Assembly: GCF_001010805.1 (NCBI RefSeq)
Contig: NZ_CP011477.1
Location: forward strand, 2,784,501 to 2,848,500
Direction: 5' to 3'
Length of the DNA: 64,000 nt
DNA from: Spongiibacter sp. IMCC21906
Lineage (GTDB): Bacteria; Pseudomonadota; Gammaproteobacteria; Pseudomonadales; Spongiibacteraceae
The position numbers were made by a program, and so were the translations under genes. Below the pieces are notes generated by a model. That model saw only the letters and a list, made by a program, of their open reading frames with translations. It was not told the DNA's origin and searched no databases. Numbering within the stretch: position 1 is the first letter of the stretch; each line of letters starts with the position of its first letter. Positions 19,674-31,487 of this stretch are shown in pieces.

Positions 19674-20624
19674 TCAACTTTTACCGTAAGACATCAAGCG
19701 ATCGTAGCGAGTCGCCAAAAGATCGTTTTCTGGCAAGCTTTGCAAGCGCGCCAATTCACTGAGCAAATGCGCTTTTACCCGCTCGGCCATTTTATCGATA
19801 TCTCGATGGGCTCCGCCCTCTGGCTCAGCAATAGTGGCATCAACAATACCCAGCTCTTCCAAAATCGTTGAGGTTAAGCCCATGGCCTCTGCGGCATCCG
19901 GGGCAAACTCAGAGCTTTTCCAAATAATATTGGCACAGCCTTCTGGAGAAATCACAAAGTAGGTTGAGTACTGGAGCATGGCAATATGATCACCCACACC
20001 AATACCTAAGGCACCGCCCGAACTGCCCTCACCGATGACCACGCAGATAATAGGCGTTTTTAATCGGGACATGACCGCCAGGTTTTGGGCAATAGCTTCA
20101 CTAATGCCCCGCTCTTCACTGTCGATGCCCGGATACGCTCCCGGCGTGTCGATCAGTGTCACAATCGGCATATTAAAGCGTTCGGCCATTTCCATCAGAC
20201 GCAGTGCTTTACGATAGCCTTCGGGCTTAGGCATACCAAAGTTGCGCTTCACTTTTTCTTGTACGCCACGACCTTTTTCTTGGCCGATAACCATCACTGG
20301 CATACCGTCTAAGCGGCCAATACCTGCAACAATGGCGCTATCGTCGCCAAAGTGGCGATCGCCATGCAGCTCGTCAAAATCCGTGAAAATCCGACGAATA
20401 TAATCAAGGCAATAAGGGCGCATGGGGTGACGGGCAATTTTAACCACATCCCAGGCCGTCAGATTAGAAAAGATTTTTTCGGTCAGCTTGCTGCTTTTTT
20501 CCCGAAGCTTGGCAATCTCTTCCGTAATATTAATGTCGTTATCATTGCCCACCAGCTGCAGTTCTTCGATCTTGGCTTCAAGCTCGGCGATGGGTTGTTC
20601 GAAATCGAGATAATTAGGATTCAT
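19674..20624 (-). CDS. accA: Acetyl-CoA carboxylase carboxyltransferase subunit alpha
   Basis: AccA and AccD form the carboxyltransferase that makes malonyl-CoA for fatty acid synthesis. The 316-residue product begins [19 protein letters not shown] and has the family blocks [45 protein letters not shown] and [15 protein letters not shown], which include oxyanion-hole glycines. AAGAGAAGAA precedes the ATG. accD is not in the window. Confidence 0.97.
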   Translation of the reverse strand: MNPNYLDFEQPIAELEAKIEELQLVGNDNDINITEEIAKLREKSSKLTEKIFSNLTAWDVVKIARHPMRPYCLDYIRRIFTDFDELHGDRHFGDDSAIVAGIGRLDGMPVMVIGQEKGRGVQEKVKRNFGMPKPEGYRKALRLMEMAERFNMPIVTLIDTPGAYPGIDSEERGISEAIAQNLAVMSRLKTPIICVVIGEGSSGGALGIGVGDHIAMLQYSTYFVISPEGCANIIWKSSEFAPDAAEAMGLTSTILEELGIVDATIAEPEGGAHRDIDKMAERVKAHLLSELARLQSLPENDLLATRYDRLMSYGKS

Positions 20625-20705
20625 TTCTTCTCTTGTTTCGCTGTTTGCACCGTCTGTGGCCTAAGTACTACAAATCCCTGCAATACCTGGCAGTGTGAGG
20701 TGGTG

Positions 20706-20711
20706 ATTATA
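20706..20711 (-). promoter_or_regulatory. Possible accA -10 box
   Basis: TATAAT (minus strand 20711-20706) lies immediately after the dnaE stop and about 82 nt before the accA ATG. The hexamer 17 nt upstream (GTGGTC) is a poor -35, so activity is uncertain. Confidence 0.3.
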
Positions 20712-20713
20712 CG

Positions 20714-23700
20714 TTATTCGTAATTGATGACCACGTTATTAGTGCCATAGTCATCTCTTAATCGTTGTAATAATTCATCTTTGGGAAGAATTTTCCACTC
20801 TTCACCAAAGCGTAACCGGGCATAGCCTTCGGGCCGTTGATACTGCACAACCACCGGGCAGCGACCCCCTTTAGCTACCGTCAATGCCCCTTTAAGCTGT
20901 TCAACATTGCTTGCCAGCAATCTGTCAGAAGAAAGGCTCAGTACCAGTTCCTTGGCATTTTGCTCTCGCGCTTCAGCCAAGCTGCGCACCGATTTAACCC
21001 GCATTTTTTTGCCACCGCTATACTCGTCGAAACTGCAAATACCTTCAACAACTAACACGGTGTCCTTGAGTAGCTTGTCACGGTTTGATTCATAACTATC
21101 GCTAAATAGTGCCACCTCTATGCGTGCCGTACGATCATCAAGCTGGACAAAGGCCATGGTATCGCCGCGTTTGTTTTTCATGGTACGCATATTCACCACC
21201 AAACCGGCGATGGTCTGTGCTTGCTTATCTGGATTTAAATCGACGATTTTTCGCGGCACAAATCGTCTTAGCTCATCCTCGTAATCATCAATGGGGTGAC
21301 CGGTAACATAGAGTCCCAGCGTGTCTTTCTCGCCTTGTAAGCGCTCTTTGGTGTTCCAGCGCCGGACACTGCGAAAACTCTGATAGACATCGCGATTATC
21401 CACTGCCAAGGTGTCGCCAAATAAATCAACCATGCCACTTTCTGCATTTTTGGCAGACTGCTCAGCGCCTTGCACGGCCTCGCCCATCGCGGCCATTAGC
21501 ACCGCTCGATCTTCACCCAAATCGTCAAAGGCGCCGGCACGAATCAGGGCCTCGATAGCGCGCTTATTCACCTTGCGAGGGTCTGTACGCTCGCAAAAAT
21601 CAAATAGATTCTTGAAATCACCACCGGCGTTGCGGGCGGCAATAATATTCTCCACAGGGCCTTCGCCCAGGCCTTTGATCGCCCCCAGACCGTAAACGAT
21701 TTGTCCCCGATCGTTGACGGTAAACATATACTCACCCTCGTTCACCGAAGGAAGCTTGTATTCCAGCTTCATGTCCCGACATTCTTCGATAAAGATCACA
21801 ATCTTATCGGTGTTATCGAGTTCTGAGCTCATTACTGCTGCCATAAACGGCGCGGGATAGTGGGTTTTTAACCATGCGGTTTGATAGGAAACCAGTGCAT
21901 AGGCTGCCGAATGAGATTTGTTAAAACCGTAGCCGGCAAACTTTTCCATCAAGTCGAAGATGTTAGACGCGAGGTTTTTGTCAAAACCCTTATTCACCGC
22001 GCCTTCCATAAAAAGGACCCGCTGTTTTTCCATCTCTTCGGGTTTTTTCTTACCCATCGCCCGACGCAGCAAATCGGCGCCGCCTAGCGTGTAACCGCCC
22101 ATCTCCTGAGCAATCTGCATAACCTGTTCTTGATACAGAATAATGCCGTAAGTCGGCCCAAGAATCGGCTTTAGACAGTCGTGCTGGTACTGAGGATGGG
22201 GGTAGGCCAGCTCGGCGCGACCGTGCTTACGATTAATAAAGTCGTCGACCATCCCTGACTGCAGCGGGCCGGGACGAAACAAAGCAACCAATGCAATAAT
22301 GTCTTCAAAACAGTCAGGTAGCAGCCGCTTGATAAGATCTTTCATACCCCGGGATTCCAACTGGAATACCGCCGTGGTTTCTGCTTTCTTCAGCAAATCA
22401 AAGCTGGCCACATCTTCCAATGGGATAGCCATAATATCTAAGGGCTGTTCATTGACCTTGCTTCGTTGAGCATTAATTATTTTAAGCGCCCAGTCGATAA
22501 TAGTGAGGGTACGCAGCCCCAAAAAGTCAAACTTAACCAGCCCGGCGTCTTCGACATCGTTTTTATCAAACTGGGTTACCAGGCCCGCTCCCGATTCATC
22601 ACAGTACAGCGGTGCAAAATCGGTGAGTTTGGAGGGCGCGATAACAACCCCCCCCGCATGCTTACCAACACCACGTACTACACCTTCCAGCTGCTGGGCC
22701 ATATCCCAAATTTCTTGGGCCTGTTCATCCGCCGCAAGAAAGTCCCGCAGCTCACCCTCTTGCTCAAAGGCTTTTTCAAGGGTGATCCCCACTTCAAAAG
22801 GAATCAATTTGGAAAGCTTATCGGCTAAGCCATAAGATTTGCCCTGTACCCTAGCAACGTCCCGCACCACCGCCTTGGCCGCCATGGTGCCAAAAGTAAT
22901 AATCTGGCTCACCGCATCACGACCATAATTATCGGCTACATAGCTGATAACCCGATCTCGACCTTCCATGCAAAAATCGACATCGAAATCGGGCATAGAA
23001 ACCCGCTCAGGATTCAGAAAGCGCTCAAACAGCAGATCGTATTCAATAGGGTCAAGGTCGGTAATTTTTAGCGCATACGCCACTAAGGACCCCGCACCAG
23101 ACCCCCGCCCCGGTCCCACCGGAATCGCGTTATCTTTGGCCCACTGAATAAAGTCCATTACGATGAGGAAGTAACCGGGAAACCCCATTTGCAGAATAAT
23201 ATTGAGCTCAAAATCCAGCCGCTCCCGATACTCTTTTTCCGTTTCGGGATAAGTGGGGGCATTGGGATCAAAGAGAAACTCTAAACGCTCGGTCAAACCG
23301 TCGTGACAAAGCTTGCGGAAGAAAACCTCCTGGGTCATTCCCTCAGGAATGGGGTACTCGGGTAGATAGTAGGTACCCAGCTCAATTTCCAAGTTGCAGC
23401 GCTTGGCAATCTCGACACTGTTTTGCAAGGCTTCTGGGATGTCAGCAAAAAGCGCCAACATTTCGTCGGGGCTGCGCAGGTATTGCTGATCACTGTAACT
23501 GCGGGGGCGACGAGGATCATCCAAGGCTCGACCATCGCGGATACACACCCGTGCCTCATGGGCCTCAAACTCATCACTTTCTAAAAACCGTACATCGTTG
23601 GTGGCAACCACGGGGCAGTCACTTTGCGCCGCAAGGCTCGCCGCCGCGTGGATATAGTCTTCTTCATACTGGCGGCCGGTGCGCTGTAGTTCTAAATAGT

Positions 23701-24193
23701 AGCGATCACCAAATACCCCTTGCCAACGTGCCAGCGCCGCACTGGCCAAATCCTGCTTGCCACCAACAAGAAGCTGACCTACATCGCCGTCTCGGGCACC
23801 CGACAGTACGATGAGCCCCTCATTCAACTCTTCTACCCAGCTTCGAAAAATATAGGCCTTTCCTAGATGCTGGCCCTGAAGGTAGGCACGAGAAATCAGC
23901 TCGGTAAGGTTTTTATAGCCTTTTACATTTTGCGCAAGCAAACACAGGCTCGATACTTGATCGGAATCCTCGTCCTCTTTTAAAAAGAAATCGGCTCCAA
24001 AAATAGGTTTTAAGCCTGCGCTTTGCGCGGCCTTCTGGAATTTAATCAGCGCGTAAAAATTGCAAAGATCCGTTAAGGCTACCGCTGGCATTCCCATTGC
24101 TGCCACCGACTTACACAACGATTTAACCCGGACAACACCGTCGACTAAGGAATATTCGGAATGCACCCGCAGGTGAACAAATTCACTTGTCAT
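20714..24193 (-). CDS. dnaE: DNA polymerase III subunit alpha
   Basis: DnaE is the replicative polymerase. The product has the N-terminal PHP domain ([15 protein letters not shown]), the polymerase palm with catalytic aspartates in MPDFDVDF (about residue 400), [29 protein letters not shown] and a HhH/OB-fold region toward the C-terminus. A likely beta-clamp peptide is GMVDLF near residue 910. The ATG at 24193 has GGAGGA upstream and gives 1159 residues (E. coli 1160); the frame above it is not conserved. The start overlaps the rnhB end by 11 nt. Confidence 0.98.
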   Translation of the reverse strand: MTSEFVHLRVHSEYSLVDGVVRVKSLCKSVAAMGMPAVALTDLCNFYALIKFQKAAQSAGLKPIFGADFFLKEDEDSDQVSSLCLLAQNVKGYKNLTELISRAYLQGQHLGKAYIFRSWVEELNEGLIVLSGARDGDVGQLLVGGKQDLASAALARWQGVFGDRYYLELQRTGRQYEEDYIHAAASLAAQSDCPVVATNDVRFLESDEFEAHEARVCIRDGRALDDPRRPRSYSDQQYLRSPDEMLALFADIPEALQNSVEIAKRCNLEIELGTYYLPEYPIPEGMTQEVFFRKLCHDGLTERLEFLFDPNAPTYPETEKEYRERLDFELNIILQMGFPGYFLIVMDFIQWAKDNAIPVGPGRGSGAGSLVAYALKITDLDPIEYDLLFERFLNPERVSMPDFDVDFCMEGRDRVISYVADNYGRDAVSQIITFGTMAAKAVVRDVARVQGKSYGLADKLSKLIPFEVGITLEKAFEQEGELRDFLAADEQAQEIWDMAQQLEGVVRGVGKHAGGVVIAPSKLTDFAPLYCDESGAGLVTQFDKNDVEDAGLVKFDFLGLRTLTIIDWALKIINAQRSKVNEQPLDIMAIPLEDVASFDLLKKAETTAVFQLESRGMKDLIKRLLPDCFEDIIALVALFRPGPLQSGMVDDFINRKHGRAELAYPHPQYQHDCLKPILGPTYGIILYQEQVMQIAQEMGGYTLGGADLLRRAMGKKKPEEMEKQRVLFMEGAVNKGFDKNLASNIFDLMEKFAGYGFNKSHSAAYALVSYQTAWLKTHYPAPFMAAVMSSELDNTDKIVIFIEECRDMKLEYKLPSVNEGEYMFTVNDRGQIVYGLGAIKGLGEGPVENIIAARNAGGDFKNLFDFCERTDPRKVNKRAIEALIRAGAFDDLGEDRAVLMAAMGEAVQGAEQSAKNAESGMVDLFGDTLAVDNRDVYQSFRSVRRWNTKERLQGEKDTLGLYVTGHPIDDYEDELRRFVPRKIVDLNPDKQAQTIAGLVVNMRTMKNKRGDTMAFVQLDDRTARIEVALFSDSYESNRDKLLKDTVLVVEGICSFDEYSGGKKMRVKSVRSLAEAREQNAKELVLSLSSDRLLASNVEQLKGALTVAKGGRCPVVVQYQRPEGYARLRFGEEWKILPKDELLQRLRDDYGTNNVVINYE

Positions 24194-24800
24194 TTGCGTC
24201 CTCCAATAAAGCTTTGACGGGGCCGTAGCTACGCCGATGAATGGCTGTAACACCCAATTGTTTTAGCGCCGCAAGATGTATTTTGGTGGGATAGCCTTTG
24301 TGGCCAGCCAAACCATAGCCAGGGTATTGCTCATCCAGGACCTGCATTTCGCGATCCCTGGTGACTTTGGCCAGAATTGAAGCGGCAGCAATAGCCTGCA
24401 CTCGACTATCGCCTTTAACAACCGCTTCTGAGCGATAAGGCCACTTAGGCAAACGATTGCCATCCACCAAGACCATCTCGGGTTGTGGGCTCAGGCCTTG
24501 AACCGCCCGGTGCATCGCCAAAAGACTGGCGTGTAAAATATTTAACTGATCAATTTCTTCTACACTGGCCCGAGCAATACTGAAACACAACGCTTTCTCC
24601 TGTATTTCGATAAACAGCGCTTCACGCCGTTTTGCCGTTAAGGTTTTAGAATCATTTAAGCCCAAAATGGGCTTGTGAGGATCCAAAATCACCGCTGCGG
24701 TAACCACATCACCACACAGTGGGCCGCGCCCAACCTCGTCAACACCCGCCGTCAGTAGCGGGTAATCCTGAACGGAAAATAAATCATCCATTTCAGGCAT
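24183..24800 (-). CDS. rnhB: Ribonuclease HII
   Basis: RNase HII removes ribonucleotides and RNA from RNA/DNA hybrids. The active-site signature [10 protein letters not shown] (Asp21, Glu22), VLVDGNRLP and [19 protein letters not shown] are visible. The product is 205 residues. The ATG at 24800 overlaps the lpxB stop by 8 nt and has GAGG 6 nt upstream, within the lpxB end. The end overlaps dnaE. Confidence 0.96.
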   Translation of the reverse strand: MPEMDDLFSVQDYPLLTAGVDEVGRGPLCGDVVTAAVILDPHKPILGLNDSKTLTAKRREALFIEIQEKALCFSIARASVEEIDQLNILHASLLAMHRAVQGLSPQPEMVLVDGNRLPKWPYRSEAVVKGDSRVQAIAAASILAKVTRDREMQVLDEQYPGYGLAGHKGYPTKIHLAALKQLGVTAIHRRSYGPVKALLEDANDK

Positions 24801-25953
24801 CCGTGACCTCGGCCACCCCAGCCAACCTTAAAACAACCTCCGCCGCTCTATCACTGGCCTTGCGGGCAAGGCCTTGGTGAATTGCCCTAAACTCAACAAG
24901 CAATGCCTCTCGATGATTGGCATTATCCAGCTGCTCCAATATCAAAGGGCCAATGACTTCCGGGCAGACTTCATCTTGTCGTAGCTCAGGCACCAACGCT
25001 CGCTGGGCCAGTAAATTTGGCAGTGAAAAATGTGGCGTTTTTATCATTCGGGAAATAATTTTGTAAGACCACTTACCAAAGCGATACGCCACCACCATCG
25101 GCCGCTGCAGCAGCAGTGCTTCCAGGCTAGTCGTACCCGACGCCATTAATACCGCGTCGGCCGCAGCCATCACCGTCCGAGAGCGGCCGAGTATCACTCT
25201 GACAGGCAAATCTTTTGACTGGCTTGCCACAATCTCTAAAATTTGAGCTTTTCGCTCAGGGTTAGCGGCGGGAATCAAAAACTCAATGCCGGGGTGAGAT
25301 CGCCGCAACCATTCAGCAGCGCCTAAAAACGGCACCATCAATTGTGCCACTTCACCACTGCGACTGCCGGGAAGAATAGCAACCACCTGCTGCGCTGCAG
25401 ACAAATCCAGTTCAGCTCTGGCGGCGACCTGCTGATCTTCCATTGGAATCTGGTCGGCAAGAGGATGGCCAACACAACTCACTGGCACACCGTGCTCTTG
25501 ATAAAAGGCTTCCTCAAAGGGGAATAGCGTCAACATATGATCCACCGCTTGAGCGATGGTTTTTATTCTACCTTGACGCCATGCCCACACCGACGGACTC
25601 ACATAATGAATCGTCTTTATGCCCCGCTGGCGAAGGAATTTTTCGATATTAAGATTAAAGTCAGGAGAGTCTATGCCAATAACCACATCGGGCTGCCAAT
25701 TTAGCAGATGTGATTTAACCAAGCGCCGAAGGCGCAATAATTCAGGCAACCGTTTTAAGGGTTCAACTAGCCCCATTACCGCCAAACGGTCCATCTCGCA
25801 AAGGCTGTGAAACCCCTGCTCGATCATCAGTGGACCACCCACCCCTTCAAACTGAGCATCGGGTATTCTGGCGCGGATCGACTTAACTAAGTCGGCACCC
25901 AGAATATCTCCCGATGCCTCTCCGGCGATAATGCCGATACGCAGTGCAGCCAT
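24793..25953 (-). CDS. lpxB: Lipid-A-disaccharide synthase
   Basis: LpxB condenses UDP-2,3-diacylglucosamine with lipid X to make the lipid A disaccharide at the inner membrane. GT19-family motifs are visible: [17 protein letters not shown] at the N-terminus, [29 protein letters not shown]-like [20 protein letters not shown] and [11 protein letters not shown]. The length is 386 residues. The Shine-Dalgarno is weak. It lies 46 nt after lpxA. Confidence 0.96.
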   Translation of the reverse strand: MAALRIGIIAGEASGDILGADLVKSIRARIPDAQFEGVGGPLMIEQGFHSLCEMDRLAVMGLVEPLKRLPELLRLRRLVKSHLLNWQPDVVIGIDSPDFNLNIEKFLRQRGIKTIHYVSPSVWAWRQGRIKTIAQAVDHMLTLFPFEEAFYQEHGVPVSCVGHPLADQIPMEDQQVAARAELDLSAAQQVVAILPGSRSGEVAQLMVPFLGAAEWLRRSHPGIEFLIPAANPERKAQILEIVASQSKDLPVRVILGRSRTVMAAADAVLMASGTTSLEALLLQRPMVVAYRFGKWSYKIISRMIKTPHFSLPNLLAQRALVPELRQDEVCPEVIGPLILEQLDNANHREALLVEFRAIHQGLARKASDRAAEVVLRLAGVAEVTDA

Positions 25954-25999
25954 AATAGTATTAAGTACCTGGAGGTTGTGGTGCTACGGGGCAAAAAAA

Positions 26000-26797
26000 C
26001 TATCGCGTAATACCGCGGGTAGACTCTGTTAGCGATTTTAACAATAAATCTACTTCAGAAAACTCATCCACAAGAGGCTTCAATTTTTCCACCGCCTCGG
26101 CCACAGTAAGACCTTGACGGTAAATAATTTTATAGGCCTTGCGAATGGCAGTAATAGCTTCCGACGAGAAACCTCGACGCCGAAGACCTTCAGCATTAAT
26201 GGTTTTCGCTTCGGCTGGGGAGCCGCTCACCGTCACGTAAGCAGGCACATCTTTACTAATACCTGAGCCATAACCTGTAAAGCTATGGGCTCCCACTTGG
26301 CAGAACTGATGCACCAAGGTATAGCCGCTCAGAATTGCCCAGTCCCCCACCACGACATGACCTGCCAAAGCCGTATTATTCACTAGAATGCAATGGTCAC
26401 CCACTATTGAATCATGGCCAATATGCACATAGGCCATAATCAAATTATGACTGCCAACAATGGTTTTACCCTGATCCTGAATCGTGCCGCGATGAATCGT
26501 GACGCATTCGCGAATGATATTGTTATCACCAACGATTAGCTCAGTGGGCTCGCCGTTGTATTTTAAGTCTGGTGTATCTTCACCGACACTGGAAAATTGA
26601 TAAATGGTATTGTTTGTGCCTATCCGGCTAGGGCCTTTAAGCACAACGTGAGAACGGATATCGCAGCCCTCACCAAGCTCAACCTGAGGACCAACAATCG
26701 TCCAAGGACCTATTTTGCAATTGGCACCAATAATTGCTTCCGGGTCAATAATCGACCGGGGGTCAATTTCTGCACTGGGGTGAATACTTCCCGCCAC
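26000..26797 (-). CDS. lpxA: UDP-N-acetylglucosamine acyltransferase
   Basis: LpxA performs the first step of lipid A synthesis, O-acylation of UDP-GlcNAc. The 265-residue product is a left-handed beta-helix of hexapeptide repeats (IHPSAEIDPRSIIDPEAIIG), with the catalytic His region VTIHRGT ... LIMAYVHIGHDSIVGDHC. A helical C-terminus follows. The start is a GTG at 26797, 2 nt after the fabZ stop, with GGAAG upstream. Confidence 0.96.
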   Translation of the reverse strand: MAGSIHPSAEIDPRSIIDPEAIIGANCKIGPWTIVGPQVELGEGCDIRSHVVLKGPSRIGTNNTIYQFSSVGEDTPDLKYNGEPTELIVGDNNIIRECVTIHRGTIQDQGKTIVGSHNLIMAYVHIGHDSIVGDHCILVNNTALAGHVVVGDWAILSGYTLVHQFCQVGAHSFTGYGSGISKDVPAYVTVSGSPAEAKTINAEGLRRRGFSSEAITAIRKAYKIIYRQGLTVAEAVEKLKPLVDEFSEVDLLLKSLTESTRGITR

Positions 26798-26799
26798 GA

Positions 26800-27240
26800 T
26801 TAGCGCTTCCGATCAATACAAAGAATAGTCGCAGAACAGGCCAGCTGGTCTTCTACATAGGCCTGACATTCAAACTTCCATAAGCCCCGCTTATCGGAGA
26901 CATACTGCGCTTTTAATATTAACTGATCACCCGGCACAACTTGGCGTTTGAAGCGCGCATTATCGACGCCTGCAAACATATAAATAGAACCGTCAGAAGG
27001 TTTTTTGTCTAGCGTTTTAAAGCCCAAAATACCCGCAGCCTGAGCCATGGCTTCGATAATCAACACCCCTGGCATAATCGGTAGGCTGGGGAAGTGGCCA
27101 TTAAAATGTGGTTCGTTTCCCGTCACATTTTTTACCGCGACAACAGATTCCCCCAAATTCAATTCGATGACTTTATCTACCAGCAAAAAAGGATAACGCT
27201 GGGGCAAATATTCTTTAACTTCATTGACATCCATCACCAT
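26800..27240 (-). CDS. fabZ: 3-hydroxyacyl-ACP dehydratase FabZ
   Basis: FabZ dehydrates 3-hydroxyacyl-ACP in fatty acid elongation and competes with LpxA and LpxD for hydroxyacyl chains. The hot-dog fold has the catalytic His49 in [16 protein letters not shown] and Glu63 in [10 protein letters not shown]. The length is 146 residues; an ATG two codons in (27234) is an alternative start. It lies between lpxD and lpxA, the conserved order. Confidence 0.96.
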   Translation of the reverse strand: MVMDVNEVKEYLPQRYPFLLVDKVIELNLGESVVAVKNVTGNEPHFNGHFPSLPIMPGVLIIEAMAQAAGILGFKTLDKKPSDGSIYMFAGVDNARFKRQVVPGDQLILKAQYVSDKRGLWKFECQAYVEDQLACSATILCIDRKR

Positions 27241-27243
27241 GGC

Positions 27244-28281
27244 TCAATTTTTTCCTTCTTTGTTTTTTAATTGCTTTTCTAAACCCACGACCCGGCGATG
27301 CAGCTCGTCCAGCTTGCTAAAGCGAGCAAAATTTTTCCGCCACAAATTTGATGCCATAGCAATGACGCCACCGGAATAAGAGCCCGGTTTATCAATCGAT
27401 TTGGAGACCAAGCTGCGAGCAGTAATCTGTACATTATCCGCTATTTCTACGTGACCAATCACCCCAACATTCCCTGCAAAAGTGCAATTTTTACCAATCT
27501 TGGTACTGCCAGCCACTTGGCAACATCCGGCCATTGCAGTGTTATCACCAATTTCAACGTTGTGAGCAATCATTGTCTGATCATCTAGAATCACGCCATT
27601 GCCAATGATGGTATCGCTTAGCGCTCCTCTATCAATGGTGGAGTTCGCCCCTATCTCTACCCGTTTTCCAATTTTAACGCTGCCAAGCTGGTGAATTTTT
27701 ATCCAGCCTTCATCACTGGGAGCAAAACCAAATCCATCAGCACCAATAACGGTGCCAGAATGGATGACACAGTCATCGCCCATGCTGACGCTGTGATACA
27801 CAGTAACATTGGCATGTAGCAAGCAATTGCGACCTAACCGTACATTCTCCCCAATAACCGTGCCCGGACCAATAACGCAACCTTCCGCGATTTCAGCGCC
27901 GGCCTCTATCACACAGTTCGCCCCAACCGACGCCGATGGATGTACCTGATCAGAGGCCACTACCGCACTAGGATGAATACCTAATCGAGGTCGCTGCCAA
28001 GCATCAAACAACGCACTAACGCGGGCGTAACTGAGATAAGGATTAGTAGACAGCAGCACATTTGTGGGACACAAATCTGCCATATCAGGATGCACAATCA
28101 CTGCAGAGGCAGCACTCTGCTCTAAACTGGATTTAAACTTAACACTGGAAAGAAAACTAAGCTCCCCTTTACCGGCTGACGCCAAGGGCGCCAAACCGGT
28201 GAGAAGCTCATCGCCTTGCCCACGAAAAGGAAGATCAAGAGTGGCAGCAAGTTCTGCCACGCTATAAGTGGGCCCGGGCAT
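27244..28281 (-). CDS. lpxD: UDP-3-O-acylglucosamine N-acyltransferase
   Basis: LpxD adds the N-linked acyl chain to UDP-3-O-acyl-glucosamine in lipid A synthesis. The 345-residue product has an N-terminal uridine-binding domain (about residues 1-100) followed by hexapeptide repeats (VIGPGTVIGENVRLG, NSTIDRGALSDTIIGNGVIL) with the catalytic His in MIAHNVEIGDN. The C-terminus is a helix ending VGLEKQLKNKEGKN. The ATG overlaps the skp stop by 1 nt (TAATG). Confidence 0.96.
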   Translation of the reverse strand: MPGPTYSVAELAATLDLPFRGQGDELLTGLAPLASAGKGELSFLSSVKFKSSLEQSAASAVIVHPDMADLCPTNVLLSTNPYLSYARVSALFDAWQRPRLGIHPSAVVASDQVHPSASVGANCVIEAGAEIAEGCVIGPGTVIGENVRLGRNCLLHANVTVYHSVSMGDDCVIHSGTVIGADGFGFAPSDEGWIKIHQLGSVKIGKRVEIGANSTIDRGALSDTIIGNGVILDDQTMIAHNVEIGDNTAMAGCCQVAGSTKIGKNCTFAGNVGVIGHVEIADNVQITARSLVSKSIDKPGSYSGGVIAMASNLWRKNFARFSKLDELHRRVVGLEKQLKNKEGKN

Positions 28282-28790
28282 TATTTGGACTGATTAAGCT
28301 TATCTGCCACTTTCGCCGTGATGTCAAAATCGCTCTCGACATGCATTACAGACTGACGTGGTAACAACAAGCCAATATTTTCGTCTTTGATGATCTGCGG
28401 CAAAATTTTCTGCAGAGTAGGACCAACTTCCTGCATGATTGACTGCATTTCTTGCTTCTGAGCTGCCTCTAGCTTCTTAGCAATATGCTCAGCATCACCA
28501 CGCTTGGCATCAATTTTGTTCTTCCGGGTAATTTTTTGCTCGTTGCTCAAAATATCCATGTCTTTTTGAAACTGTTGAACCAACTTTTCAAACTCTTTTT
28601 TAATGCCTTCTAGTTCTTTCACATTATTTTGAAAGTCTGACTGGTTCCGCAATGCATTAATTCGGCCTTTCGCCAAATCGGTATTCATCACTGCGGCTTC
28701 CAAATCCAATACCGCAATGCGGCCTTCGGCCATCACATTAGCAGCAAACGTGGCCATCAACATGACTACTGCAACTCTAAGAAACTTCAT
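28281..28790 (-). CDS. skp: Periplasmic chaperone Skp (OmpH)
   Basis: Skp carries unfolded outer-membrane proteins through the periplasm to BamA. The 169-residue product has a Sec signal peptide ending ANVMA, the N-terminal strand GRIAVLDLEAAVMNT, then two long charged helices (about residues 50-125) that form the tentacles. It is 32 nt after bamA. Confidence 0.93.
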   Translation of the reverse strand: MKFLRVAVVMLMATFAANVMAEGRIAVLDLEAAVMNTDLAKGRINALRNQSDFQNNVKELEGIKKEFEKLVQQFQKDMDILSNEQKITRKNKIDAKRGDAEHIAKKLEAAQKQEMQSIMQEVGPTLQKILPQIIKDENIGLLLPRQSVMHVESDFDITAKVADKLNQSK

Positions 28791-28822
28791 TGTAAACTCC
28801 TGCTTTTATATAGTGTTGAGAA

Positions 28823-31399
28823 TTAAAAAGTACGTCCAAGAGAGAACTGGAAGATTTCAGTTTCATCCTCTTTCTCGTCATTAAGTGCCCGGCCCAAACT
28901 AAAGGTAAGAGGGCCAAAGCCTGACAACCATGTCACCCCTATCCCTGCTGAATAACGCAACTGCCCCAAATCAGGTTCTGAGCAATTAATCTGAGCTATA
29001 CCACAACTAGTGCTAAACACATTACCCGCGTCAAAAAACAAGCCGCTTCGTACTGAACGCTGATCTTTGACAAAGGGTAAGGGAAACAGCAACTCAATCG
29101 AGCCTTCCACCAAAACGTTACCACCAAACGGATCCGTATCCCGGCGAGTACCTACAACCACTAGTTTATTGGTGGTCGGGTCTAACACATAGCCAGCATC
29201 ATCAGAGAAGGTAGCCGCATTGTTTGAGGCATCCAAGGCGACAACCGCACGCCTAAAGTTATAAATATCTGCCGGGCTACTGCGTGGTCCTAAGGTGTTA
29301 CTGCGATAACCGCGGACCGAGCCAAAACCACCGGCATAGAAATTTTCAAAGAAAGGCAGTTGATCCAGCTCCCCATAACCATCGCCATAACCTAACTGGG
29401 TTTTAAACCGCAAGGTCCAACTATTGGTAATGGGAAAATAAATCTGCCCTTCATAATTCAGCTTGAAAAACTCCAGGTCCGAACCGGGTACAGCCACCGA
29501 CAAACCGACGGTTTGCGAAGAACCCCGGGTCGCAAAAATACCTCTATTCAAGGTCGAGCGACGATAGGAAACACCCGTTGTAAAGTTATCGAACTCACTG
29601 CCGAACTTATCCAGAAAGCCTTCTTCTTCAGGTGGACTAAGGGCGTTTGGATCAAGGTTCTCTATCGGCGTCAGGGTTTCCGGACCACTGTAGGTACCAT
29701 CGTCATTCTGGGCAGACTCAATGTAGAAATTAATATCGTCCAATAACCGCGGGCTGGTAATAATTTCTTTTACCGCGGTCGCGCCTGCATCGATCTCAGT
29801 ACGACTGACACCAAGGTCAAAATTAATCCGCTCAATTTCAGACAAGGGGTAGCCAAAGTTAACGGTGGCACCGTAAGTGTCACTGGTGTAACTGGCAACG
29901 TTAATTTCTTCCAGGTCCGTTGATCGGAAGTACATGGTAAAACCACGTGAAACACCATCTTCTGTGTAATACGGGTTTAAATAATTAAAGCTGGCACTTT
30001 TTTGATATGCACTTTGTGAAACACCAAAGCCAACCTGTTTACCGCTACCAAAGAAGTTGTTCTGCTGAATATTAGCGCTCAACAACAAGCCGCTATCCTG
30101 AGAGAAGCCCACACTGGCACCGAGGCTACCAGAGCTTTGCTCTTCAACCTCATACACCAAGTCGATCATGTCGTCGGTGCCGGCAACCTCATTCGTTTTC
30201 ACCTCTGCACCTTTGAAAAAGCCTAGCCGCTCCAGGCGAATACGAGAGCGCTCAATTTTATCGGAAGACGCTGGCGCAGCCTCCATTTGGCGCATTTCCC
30301 GTCGCAATACTTGATCAGATGTTTTGGAGTTGCCTTTAAATTGAATGCGGCGAACATAGGTGCGCTTACCCGGATCAATAAAAAACTTTATTAATACCGA
30401 GTTATCTTCTTCATTCACTTCTGGAATGCCGCGAACCTTGGCAAAATTATACCCTTCGTTACCTAATCGCTTGGTAAGGAATTCTTCTGTGCTGGTGACC
30501 AATGCCTGGGAAAATACCTGGCCTTTTTTCACTAAAACAAAGCGCTCAAGATCATCTTCAGGCAATACCAAATCACCAGAGAGCTCTGTACCACTGATTT
30601 CGTACTTCTCACCTTCAATGACATTAACCGTAATATAAACGCTCTTTCGATTAGGGCTAATCGCCACCTGCACGGAGTCAGCGTTAAACTTCAGGTAACC
30701 CCGGTCCAAGTAGTAAGAGTCCAGTTTTTCCAGGTCGCCTCTTAACTTCTCTCTGGAATATTTATCCGCACTGCTAAACCAGCTAAACAAACCGCCGTAT
30801 TTCAACTCAAACTCGTCTAAAAGTGTATCGTCGTCATAGACAGTGTTACCGACAATATTGATATGTTTGATTTTGGCATTGTTGCCTTCATCAATATTGA
30901 TAGACAAGGACACTCGGTTACGAGGCTGAGCCACAACATCAGTCTCAATACTCGCATCGTAGCGGCCCTGAGACACATATTGCCGCGTTAACTCTAAACG
31001 CATATTGTCCAGTGTCGCGCGCTTAAAGACCTGCCCTTCCGACAAGCCCGCCCCTTTCAGGCCGTCTAACAATGCCTCAGTTTCTAGTGCCTTGTTGCCT
31101 TCAATCGTAATTTCGCTAATGGCTGGCCGTTCTTCAACACCGACCACCAAAACGTCGCCATCGATACCAATACGAATGTCATCGAAATTGCCCGTGCGAA
31201 ATAGTGCCCGGGTGGCATTGGCCATCGATGCCGATGACGCCGAATCGCCGACACTGATCGGCATTGCCGAGAACACGGTATCAGCAGAGATTCGTTGCAA
31301 GCCTTCTACACGAATGTCCGAAATCACCACGGAGTTTTGGGCCATAGCGCCAAAACTTAGCGACAGCAAAAGAGAACTAAGAGCAACAATGCGTTTCAT
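28823..31399 (-). CDS. bamA: Outer-membrane assembly factor BamA
   Basis: BamA is the central beta-barrel of the BAM complex. The 858-residue product has a signal peptide (cleaved near GAMA-QN), five POTRA domains (about residues 22-420) and a C-terminal barrel that ends in Phe (FQFSLGRTF). The conserved barrel motif VRGYRSNTLGPRS is present. The ATG at 31399 is chosen over a TTG at 31408; neither has a clear Shine-Dalgarno. It follows rseP by 88 nt. Confidence 0.97.
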   Translation of the reverse strand: MKRIVALSSLLLSLSFGAMAQNSVVISDIRVEGLQRISADTVFSAMPISVGDSASSASMANATRALFRTGNFDDIRIGIDGDVLVVGVEERPAISEITIEGNKALETEALLDGLKGAGLSEGQVFKRATLDNMRLELTRQYVSQGRYDASIETDVVAQPRNRVSLSINIDEGNNAKIKHINIVGNTVYDDDTLLDEFELKYGGLFSWFSSADKYSREKLRGDLEKLDSYYLDRGYLKFNADSVQVAISPNRKSVYITVNVIEGEKYEISGTELSGDLVLPEDDLERFVLVKKGQVFSQALVTSTEEFLTKRLGNEGYNFAKVRGIPEVNEEDNSVLIKFFIDPGKRTYVRRIQFKGNSKTSDQVLRREMRQMEAAPASSDKIERSRIRLERLGFFKGAEVKTNEVAGTDDMIDLVYEVEEQSSGSLGASVGFSQDSGLLLSANIQQNNFFGSGKQVGFGVSQSAYQKSASFNYLNPYYTEDGVSRGFTMYFRSTDLEEINVASYTSDTYGATVNFGYPLSEIERINFDLGVSRTEIDAGATAVKEIITSPRLLDDINFYIESAQNDDGTYSGPETLTPIENLDPNALSPPEEEGFLDKFGSEFDNFTTGVSYRRSTLNRGIFATRGSSQTVGLSVAVPGSDLEFFKLNYEGQIYFPITNSWTLRFKTQLGYGDGYGELDQLPFFENFYAGGFGSVRGYRSNTLGPRSSPADIYNFRRAVVALDASNNAATFSDDAGYVLDPTTNKLVVVGTRRDTDPFGGNVLVEGSIELLFPLPFVKDQRSVRSGLFFDAGNVFSTSCGIAQINCSEPDLGQLRYSAGIGVTWLSGFGPLTFSLGRALNDEKEDETEIFQFSLGRTF

Positions 31400-31487
31400 C
31401 AAAAACAAAAAACCAAGGCTTAGGGCCCCAAGAAAACATCATCCCGGGTGCCACTTATTCAAATTCGAATACGCTGTGCGCCAAAAA